This document shows, in pieces, positions 30,084 to 37,214 of a stretch of DNA of 64,000 bases. Position numbers and translations under genes: made by a program. This DNA is from Acidobacteriota bacterium (GTDB taxonomy: Bacteria > Acidobacteriota > Terriglobia > Terriglobales > Acidobacteriaceae). The notes under the pieces are model-generated. The model was given only the letters and a program-made list of their open reading frames with translations, ran no database searches and was not told the origin of the DNA. How positions within the stretch are numbered: position 1 is the stretch's first letter; every line of letters begins with the position of its first letter. The stretch covers positions 43,605 to 107,604 of the forward strand of contig JANYDG010000077.1 in the NCBI GenBank assembly GCA_025359885.1, written 5' to 3'.

Positions 30084-30472
30084 TGCTCGCTGCCGATACC
30101 AACGTATGGGCTCGGGCCTACCTCAACGACGATGCCGCGCAGGCATCCCAGGCGCGCGCCGCCCTCGCCAGGGCAAGCTCCGAGGAAGGCGTCTTTGTGC
30201 CCTTGCTCGTCCTCGCAGAACTGTCCTGGGTGCTCCGCAGCCGCTGGGAGAGAGAAAGAGTCCTCAACACCATCGAAGGACTGCTTCAAACCCGGGGAGT
30301 CTCCGTCGAGCACCCGGCCTTGGCCCGTCGAGCCTTGGAAGCCGCTCACCAGGGGCGCGTGGGATTTGCCGATCACCTGATCGCGGAGGTTGCCTTCGAA
30401 CTCGGCGCACGCGAAATCATCACTTTCGACAAAGACTTCGCTCGCAAGCCCCACGTCCGCCGCTTGAAGTAA
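30077..30472 (+). CDS. vapC: PIN-domain ribonuclease toxin (VapC)
   Basis: LAADTNVWARAYLNDD...VPLLVLAELSWVLRSR...VGFADHLIAEVAFELGAREIITFDKDFAR. Confidence 0.92.
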   Translation: MVMLAADTNVWARAYLNDDAAQASQARAALARASSEEGVFVPLLVLAELSWVLRSRWERERVLNTIEGLLQTRGVSVEHPALARRALEAAHQGRVGFADHLIAEVAFELGAREIITFDKDFARKPHVRRLK

Positions 30473-30563
30473 CTGGCGAAACTAAACCTGTTCGATACAA
30501 ATGAAAGGGATCGTCGTTACCCCGGTTCCATTTCCCGTCATTCCTTTTCCCGGTATCCATGAC

Positions 30564-31412
30564 TCAAGAGACCACCGCCAGCGGCTTCTCCCGGTCCGTC
30601 CGCAGCGTCGGCACCGCCGCCAGCAGGCTCTGCGTGTAGGCGTTGCCAGGATCGGTCAGCACCTGCTCCGCCGACCCCGCCTCCACTACCTGCCCCCGCC
30701 GCATCACAGCCACACGGTCAGCCATCTGCCCCACTACTGCCAGATCATGGCTGGTAAAAATCATCGCCAACCCATGCTCCCGCTGCAAGGTCTTCAGCAA
30801 CTCCAGCACCTGCGCCTGCACCGTCACATCCAGCGCCGTCGTCGGCTCATCGGCAATCAGCAGCTGCGGCTTGTGCACCAGCGCCATCGCAATCAAAATC
30901 CGCTGCCGCTGCCCGCCTGAAAACTGGTGCGGATAGTCCCCAAACCGCCGCGCCGCCTCAGGAATCGCCACCGCCTCGAGCGCCGCAATGGCCCGTTGCT
31001 TCGCCTCTCGCCCTGACATCCGCTCATGCGCCTCAATCGCCTCAGTCATCTGCCGCCCCACCGTCATCACCGGGTTCAGCGCCGTCATCGGCTCCTGAAA
31101 CACCATCGCAATCTCCCGCCCGCGCATCGACCGCATCTCCTCATTCGAGAGCCCGATCATCTCGCGCCCCCGCCACCGGATCGAACCCTCCACCCGCGCC
31201 GCCGGCCCCAGCAGCCCCAGCACCGCCAGCGAAGTCACGCTCTTCCCCGAACCCGACTCCCCCACCAGCCCCAGCACCTCACCAGCTCGCAAAGTCAGGC
31301 TCACCCCGCGCACCACCTCCGTTGCACCGAACCAGATTCTCAAGTCACGAATCTCAAGGACGGAGTCGGTCAGGCGGCCAGATGGGTTCGGCGGTTGGGC
31401 ATCCAGTTGCAT
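30564..31412 (-). CDS. Oligopeptide/dipeptide-type ABC transporter ATP-binding protein
   Basis: GLVGESGSGKSVTSLAVLGLL (Walker A), FSGGQRQRILIAMAL (signature), LLIADEPTTALDVTVQAQVL (Walker B). Confidence 0.92.
   Translation of the reverse strand: MQLDAQPPNPSGRLTDSVLEIRDLRIWFGATEVVRGVSLTLRAGEVLGLVGESGSGKSVTSLAVLGLLGPAARVEGSIRWRGREMIGLSNEEMRSMRGREIAMVFQEPMTALNPVMTVGRQMTEAIEAHERMSGREAKQRAIAALEAVAIPEAARRFGDYPHQFSGGQRQRILIAMALVHKPQLLIADEPTTALDVTVQAQVLELLKTLQREHGLAMIFTSHDLAVVGQMADRVAVMRRGQVVEAGSAEQVLTDPGNAYTQSLLAAVPTLRTDREKPLAVVS
30570..30604. repeat. 35 bp direct repeat, right copy (inside 3' end of ABC-ATPase gene)
   Basis: Identical to 29675-29709; encodes RTDREKPLAVV at the ABC-ATPase C-terminus. 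Confidence 0.95.
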
Positions 31413-31555
31413 ACCTTATGCTAAGTCAGCGGCGCGGAGTGCTTTAAGTGAGCATCTGTACACTGACGCTCAGGACGGTGGCAGAGGGCACAATAGTTGA
31501 ATCCGGGTTGAACGGAGTCTCGTGGGAAAGGGGTTCAACTTTAAGGTTGACCCAT

Positions 31556-31703
31556 CGGCAATCGGGTCCGAAAGGACCTTTGGCAGGGATATCGGAGATT
31601 GCCGGGACGAAGGCGGTCAAGGCGAATGGTTGGCTCGGCTGGTGTCACCACCAGGCCCTTATCGCCCCGCGATTGTCCCCGGGGGCACCCATCCGGTCGC
31701 GGG
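31556..31703. other. Nested inverted repeats; possible structured RNA
   Basis: CGGCAATC (31556-31563)/GATTGCCG (31597-31604) enclosing GGTCC-GAAA-GGACC (31565-31578); CTGGTG-TCAC-CACCAG (31639-31654); CCCGCGA/TCGCGGG (31666-31672/31697-31703). Confidence 0.35.
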
Positions 31704-31739
31704 AATACCAACCCGGAGTGTGGAACATCACCCGTGAAA

Positions 31740-31757
31740 CATCACAAATTTGTGATG
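31740..31757. promoter_or_regulatory. 18 bp perfect palindrome, operator-like
   Basis: CATCACAAATTTGTGATG. Confidence 0.4.
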
Positions 31758-31876
31758 GGCAAAAGCCGTCAGTTGCCGATGCACAAAACCCCATATTTCC
31801 CCGCAAACCCAACACCAACGAACTGAACATCTTACAAAAAATCCACTTGACAGTTTTCAGGTCGCAGCCCCACCGC

Positions 31877-31900
31877 AAAATGTCCCACGTGTGACATTTT
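31877..31900. promoter_or_regulatory. 24 bp near-perfect palindrome, operator-like
   Basis: AAAATGTCCCACGTGTGACATTTT (one mismatched pair around a CACGTG core). Confidence 0.4.
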
Positions 31901-31928
31901 CAAGCGCACACCAGTCCCAGCCAGAAAA

Positions 31929-32005
<77 letters not shown>

Positions 32006-32158
32006 TGACGAAGCCGCGCAGGAGCGCCGCCGTCTCGATTCAGTGTAGCGGAAATCCTATGGATGCGGCTCGCATTTGCGCCCCGCACCCAATGGAGTGG
32101 ATACTGACTTGCGATTCGCAATCCCCTTCGCCTGCGCTGTACCAGAAAGGTCTCTCCG

Positions 32159-33262
32159 ATGAAGCTGCGCCATTTTGTCCCCGCCACACTGTTCGCTCTG
32201 GCCCTCGCTTCGGCGCAAGCCGCCCCGCCCATTCGCGTGGTCATCGTCGGCCTGGTGCATGACCACGCGCGCGGCCTCTTTGGCCCGCTCGCGAAAAACG
32301 TCAACATGCAGCTGGTCGGCATCGCCGAGCCCGATACTGCGCTGGCCGCTCGCTACGCCGCCCAGTTCCATCTCGACAGCAAACTCTTCTTTACCGATAC
32401 CGCCGCGATGCTTGACCAGACTCATCCCGACGCGGTGCTGGTTTATACCTCGATCGCGGATCATCGGAAAGTGATTGAGGCAGCCGCCCAGCGTGACATC
32501 GCCTCCATGGTTGAAAAACCTCTTGCCACCAACATCGCCGACGCGCTCGCCATTCGCGCTGCCGCCCGTGCGCATCACATACAGGTGCTCGTGAACTACG
32601 AAACCACCTGGTACGCCAGCAACGCCGAGGCCTACCGTTTGGCATCGGGTGGCAAGCTTGGCACGCTGCGCCGCGTCGTTGTGCACGATGGCCATGAGGG
32701 GCCTAAAGAGATTGGTGTCAGCCCCGACTTTCTTGGCTGGCTTACCGATCCGGAGAAGAACGGGGCGGGGGCCATGTTTGACTTTGGCTGCTACGGCGCG
32801 GACCTGATGACCTGGCTGATGCACGGTGAGACGCCCTTGAGCGTGACGGCCGTCGCACTGACGAACAAGCCTGAGACTTATCCAAAGGTTGATGACGACG
32901 CCACGATCATCCTCCGCTACGCCGGCGCGCAGGCGGTGCTACAGCCCAGCTGGGACTGGCCTTTCTCTCGCAAGGACATGGAAGTTTACGGCGCAACTGG
33001 CTATGCGATTACTGAAGCGGCTGACCATCTGCGGGTTCGGCTAGCCGGCGAAAAGGCAGAAGCTGAAGTCGCCGCTCCCGCACTTGCCGGGCCGCAGCAG
33101 AACTCGCTCGACTATCTCGCCGCAGTTTTGCGCGGCCAGATCACGCCCAACGGCGATCTGTCGTCTCTTGAAACCAACATGGTCGCCATGCAGATACTCG
33201 ACGCTGCGCGGGAATCTGCCAAGACCGGGCGGACGATTGAGCTGAAGCCGCTGCCCCAATAA
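32159..33262 (+). CDS. Gfo/Idh/MocA family oxidoreductase (secreted-type leader)
   Basis: LVGIAEPDTALAARYAAQF..., DQTHPDAVLVYTSIADHRKVIEAAAQRDIASMVEKPLATN. Confidence 0.9.
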   Translation: MKLRHFVPATLFALALASAQAAPPIRVVIVGLVHDHARGLFGPLAKNVNMQLVGIAEPDTALAARYAAQFHLDSKLFFTDTAAMLDQTHPDAVLVYTSIADHRKVIEAAAQRDIASMVEKPLATNIADALAIRAAARAHHIQVLVNYETTWYASNAEAYRLASGGKLGTLRRVVVHDGHEGPKEIGVSPDFLGWLTDPEKNGAGAMFDFGCYGADLMTWLMHGETPLSVTAVALTNKPETYPKVDDDATIILRYAGAQAVLQPSWDWPFSRKDMEVYGATGYAITEAADHLRVRLAGEKAEAEVAAPALAGPQQNSLDYLAAVLRGQITPNGDLSSLETNMVAMQILDAARESAKTGRTIELKPLPQ

Positions 33263-33328
33263 CTACAACGCCAATGATCGCGGTGCCGATAACTCATGCA
33301 CCAATAACTGATGCGCTAACAGCCTGGA

Positions 33329-34696
33329 TTAAACGACCTTCATCGCGACCGGATCCCAGTGAACTACCGCATCCTTTTCGTAGCTCAGATTTGAGAGCAA
33401 GGCTGCGCCAGCCGCGCGGAAGCCGAAGACGGCATCTTCGACGACAGGCCTGCGGCTCCGCACGGAGCTGAAGAAGTTGTTGAAGTGGTCATAGCTATCG
33501 CTGTATCCCGGCTCGGCGACGTACTTGTCATACTGCATTGGCGGCACGCCCAATGGGTGTTCGGGCGGATATTGCTGGCTGTACTTGCTCTCCAACTGTT
33601 GCTGCATCGCTTCGGTGTAGGTACCGACCGTCTGCCCCGGACCTTTGGGATGTGGCGATCGGCTTACGCTTACGGAGTTTCCGGCAATCTCCATGGTGCC
33701 TTCTGAACCGGTGAATACAAGGCCCTCGCTCTCTTCGCCGCCGTCTACGAAGTTCACGCGCAGGGAAAGGTTAAAGCCCTCTGCGTAATCGAAGATGCCC
33801 AGCATCACGTCGGGCGCATCGCGGCCATCTTTCCAGTAGCGCAACGCTCCGGAGGCGACGGCGCGGGTTGGACCCTTGGCGCCGGTGATGAAGTGAGTTC
33901 CGCTGAAGAGATGCACGAACAAGTCGCCGGCCACGCCCGAGCCGTAGGCCTTCCATTTGCGCCACTGGAAGAAGTGTTCGGGGTTGAATGGGATTTTCGG
34001 TGCGGTGCCGAGAAAGCGGGGCCAGTCGCAGGTCTCTTCCGAGGCGTCGAGCGGCACGGTGTAGTTCCAAGCGCCCATGGACGAATTGCGGTCCCAACGC
34101 GCGTTTACCAGATTGAGCTGCCCAATCGCACCTTCTGCCAGCAGTTGCTTTGCCTTGGCGTAGACCGTCGAGCTTACGCGCTGACTGCCTACCTGAATGA
34201 TGCGCCCGGTCGCCCGCGCCGCCTCAATCATCGCTGGGCCATCGGAGTAGAGATGGATCATGGGCTTTTCGCAGTAGACGTCTTTGCCGGCCTTCATGGC
34301 ATCGACAGAGGCCTGCTTGTGCCAGTGGTCTGGTGTGGCCACGATGACGGCGTCGATATCAGGGCGCGCAAGCAATTCTTCGTAGTGCCTGGTGGTGAAG
34401 ATGTCTTTGCCCCACATCTCTTTGCTGTGATCGAGTCGGCCCTGGTAGCAGTCGGCAACCGCGACGAGCTTCACTCCGGGAACCTGCACCGCGGTCCGCG
34501 TGTCGCCCTGGCCCTGAATTCCAGCACCAATGAGCGCGAGCTGGATGTTGTCGTTGGGCCCGATCCTGCGCGGTTCGTCTGCAGCGGGCCGGGCGAGCGC
34601 ATGGATCTTTGCTGCGCCGAGGGTACCGGCTGCGGTGGTGATTGCGGCTTTCTTAAGAAAATTGCGGCGATTGAGTGTTTTCATCGGGATTTCCAT
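33329..34696 (-). CDS. Gfo/Idh/MocA family oxidoreductase with Tat signal
   Basis: MKTLNRRNFLKKAAITTAAGTLG; QLALIGAGIQGQGD; DIDAVIVATPDHWHKQASVDAMKAGKDVYCEKPM. Confidence 0.93.
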   Translation of the reverse strand: MEIPMKTLNRRNFLKKAAITTAAGTLGAAKIHALARPAADEPRRIGPNDNIQLALIGAGIQGQGDTRTAVQVPGVKLVAVADCYQGRLDHSKEMWGKDIFTTRHYEELLARPDIDAVIVATPDHWHKQASVDAMKAGKDVYCEKPMIHLYSDGPAMIEAARATGRIIQVGSQRVSSTVYAKAKQLLAEGAIGQLNLVNARWDRNSSMGAWNYTVPLDASEETCDWPRFLGTAPKIPFNPEHFFQWRKWKAYGSGVAGDLFVHLFSGTHFITGAKGPTRAVASGALRYWKDGRDAPDVMLGIFDYAEGFNLSLRVNFVDGGEESEGLVFTGSEGTMEIAGNSVSVSRSPHPKGPGQTVGTYTEAMQQQLESKYSQQYPPEHPLGVPPMQYDKYVAEPGYSDSYDHFNNFFSSVRSRRPVVEDAVFGFRAAGAALLSNLSYEKDAVVHWDPVAMKVV

Positions 34697-34768
34697 CCTT
34701 TTGCGGGCCGTCTTTCGACATGACTTACAAAGCGTATCTTTACCCTGCCAGTTGCTGCGGGGAACTAG

Positions 34769-36004
34769 TCAGGAGGTAAGTGCTGCCTCGCCCGGAACGG
34801 CAGGCTTGGAGCGGTCAGAAAATGTCACCAGAAAGAGGAGCAGAATGACTACGGACATCACCGCTGGAAATAGCCAGATGGCATGCCAATCGTGGAAATT
34901 GTCACCGTAACCGAAGCGCTTGACGGTGTTGCTCTCAACAACGGCACCGGAGAGCCATGAGCCGACGAACATGCCGGCGCCGTAGGTGAGAAAAGTCATG
35001 AGCCCCTGGGCTGCGGCGCGCAGTTCAGGCCTGGCTTTGCGGTCGATGTAGATTTGCCCGGTGACAAAGAAGAAGTCATAGCAGATGCCGTGCAGGAGGA
35101 TGCCGGCCCAGAGCATCCAGACTCGCGAGTCTGGATTGCCAAAGGCAAAGAGGACGTAGCGCAGCGCCCATGCGCTCATGCCTGCGACGAGCATGTATTT
35201 CACGCCCAGTCTGCGGAAAAACCAGGGAATGAGGAGCATGCACAGCAACTCTGAAACCTGCCCGCCGGCCATCTTGCTGGCGGCATTGTCTACGCCCAGT
35301 TGATTCAAAAAGAGGTTAGTGAAGGCGTAGTAGAACTGCAGCGGAATGCAGATGAGGAAGGACGCAATGGCAAAGATGGCCATGGAGCGGGTGCCGAGGA
35401 GCTTCACGGCTTCGAGGGGGAAGATTGATGCAACGGTGACCTTGGCCGCTTTCCCAAGTGGGGGCGTGTGGGGCAGGGTGAGGCAGTAGATGGCCATGAG
35501 CAGGGAAGCGGCGGCGGCGATCTGCATGGGCATTTTTGTTGACTCAATATGCAGGTTGCCGATCAGCAATCCTGCGACGATCCAGCCCAGGGTGCCGAGT
35601 ACGCGGATAGGTCCAAACTCGGTCTGCGGCTCCTTCATTTGCCGGAAGGCGAGGGAATTGGTGAGCGCCATGGTGGGCATGTAGCAGAGCGAGTAGAGCA
35701 GAATCACGACGTAAAACGGCACAAAGTTGGCTTGCAGCGATGCGAGAAAGAGCAGCAGCGCTCCCATACCGTGCATGACCGCCAGCAGCCCCTGTGTGGC
35801 AAAGAGGCGGTCAGCGATGAGGCCCACGAAGAACGGTGAAACCATGGCTCCAATGGTCGTGACGCCGGCGGCAAGGCCAAGCTGGGTGCCAGAAAAGTGC
35901 AGTGACTGCGAGAGCCAGGTGTTGAGGGTGACGTACCACGCACCCCACATGAAGTACTCCAGAAACATCATCAGGCCGAGACGGCCCCGCATCGCAAGAT
36001 TCAT
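34769..36004 (-). CDS. MFS transporter, nucleoside:H+ symporter (NupG/XapB-like) family
   Basis: MFLEYFMWGAWYVTLNTWLSQSLHFSGTQLGLAAGVTTIGAMVSPFFVGLIADR. Confidence 0.85.
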   Translation of the reverse strand: MNLAMRGRLGLMMFLEYFMWGAWYVTLNTWLSQSLHFSGTQLGLAAGVTTIGAMVSPFFVGLIADRLFATQGLLAVMHGMGALLLFLASLQANFVPFYVVILLYSLCYMPTMALTNSLAFRQMKEPQTEFGPIRVLGTLGWIVAGLLIGNLHIESTKMPMQIAAAASLLMAIYCLTLPHTPPLGKAAKVTVASIFPLEAVKLLGTRSMAIFAIASFLICIPLQFYYAFTNLFLNQLGVDNAASKMAGGQVSELLCMLLIPWFFRRLGVKYMLVAGMSAWALRYVLFAFGNPDSRVWMLWAGILLHGICYDFFFVTGQIYIDRKARPELRAAAQGLMTFLTYGAGMFVGSWLSGAVVESNTVKRFGYGDNFHDWHAIWLFPAVMSVVILLLFLVTFSDRSKPAVPGEAALTS

Positions 36005-36166
36005 TCAGCCTCACCCAGCCCCATTGAATAGCTGCAAGCCAAGATATACCAGCAGACGTGGGTTGGGTAAGTGAAGTGGTGAGGCACAGGGCTCGCGGGA
36101 TTCGCCTTGCCTCCCGGGGGCGCATGCTGCAATGATGCAAGCCAATCAGAAGGCGAGGTTTTTTCC

Positions 36167-37144
36167 ATGGCGAAGCAGTGGATTGGAACAGCAATGGTGG
36201 CCACAGCAATGGTGGCCACGGCGGTGGTCGGGGCGCTGTTTATCCAGGTAAGTTATGGGCAGGCTCCGGCGTGGGCTCCTGCTCAGGGCCATCTCACCCT
36301 GGACCTGTGGCCCTTGACGCCGCCTGATGCGACGGCAATTCCAGGGCCTGAAGTGGACACCACCGGGCCGGGGAATGACAATCTGATTGCAGGCAAGCCG
36401 CTGATTCGGTTGGGTAACGTCTCGAAACCGACGTTGACGGTCTACGAGCCGAAGGGCACTGCCACTGGCGCGGCGGTCGTCGTGTTCCCTGGCGGCGGCT
36501 ATCGTATTCTGGCAATCGATCTCGAAGGCACCGAGGTATGTGACTGGCTCAACGGCGCGGGCATTACCTGCATTCTGGTGAAGTATCGTGTTCCAGGCGC
36601 GGATCAGAAGCTGGCCAGCACCGGCCCGTATCCCAGTTCGAAAGAGGCGCTGGATGATGCGCAGCGCGCGGTCGGTATGGTTCGCGCTCACGCAGCGGAA
36701 TGGAAGATTGACCCTGCGCGCGTGGGCGTGCTTGGGTTCTCTGCGGGAGCGCATCTCGCTGCGGCGCTGAGCACTCATTACGACAAGCGGCTCTATGCGC
36801 CAGTGGACGCTGCGGACCAGCTCAGTTGCCGCCCGGACTTTGCGGTCATCGTCTACCCTGGTTACCTCGCCGACGCTGAACAGGGTTTCCTCGACAAGCT
36901 CGATCTGCACCCCACGGCGCAGACCCCGCCGAGCTTCATTGTTCAGGCCGAGGACGACCCGGTGCACATTGAGAACTCGACTGCATGGTTTCTTGCGTTG
37001 AAGCGGGCCAAGGTGCCTGCGGAGCTGCACATTTATGCCGAGGGTGGGCATGGGTTCGGGCTTCGGCGGCAGGCGAAGTGGCCGGTCACGACCTGGCCGC
37101 AGAGTGTGGAGCTATGGCTGCACACGATTCACATGTTGCCGTGA
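36167..37144 (+). CDS. Alpha/beta hydrolase (acetylxylan esterase / BD-FAE-like)
   Basis: VVVFPGGGYRILAIDLEGTEVCDWLN; VGVLGFSAGAHLAAAL; C-terminal GGHGFGLR. Confidence 0.88.
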   Translation: MAKQWIGTAMVATAMVATAVVGALFIQVSYGQAPAWAPAQGHLTLDLWPLTPPDATAIPGPEVDTTGPGNDNLIAGKPLIRLGNVSKPTLTVYEPKGTATGAAVVVFPGGGYRILAIDLEGTEVCDWLNGAGITCILVKYRVPGADQKLASTGPYPSSKEALDDAQRAVGMVRAHAAEWKIDPARVGVLGFSAGAHLAAALSTHYDKRLYAPVDAADQLSCRPDFAVIVYPGYLADAEQGFLDKLDLHPTAQTPPSFIVQAEDDPVHIENSTAWFLALKRAKVPAELHIYAEGGHGFGLRRQAKWPVTTWPQSVELWLHTIHMLP

Positions 37145-37214
37145 AGGTGCTGAGGGGAATTCGCGATATTTTACGCAGTCTGGATGAGAGCAGTCGCGCA
37201 CGTTCTTATCCCCT

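Noticed and set aside
29675-30604. 35 bp repeats as att sites of an integrative element
   Set aside because: Only ~860 bp lies between the repeats with no integrase or relaxase; kept as an unexplained direct-repeat module rather than an ICE.
31448-31894. 148 aa plus-strand ORF in the region upstream of the CAU tRNA
   Set aside because: No domain, weak coding character and dense inverted repeats; treated as non-coding.
33893-34723. 276 aa plus-strand ORF opposite a Gfo/Idh/MocA gene
   Set aside because: Shadow ORF of a confident minus-strand gene.
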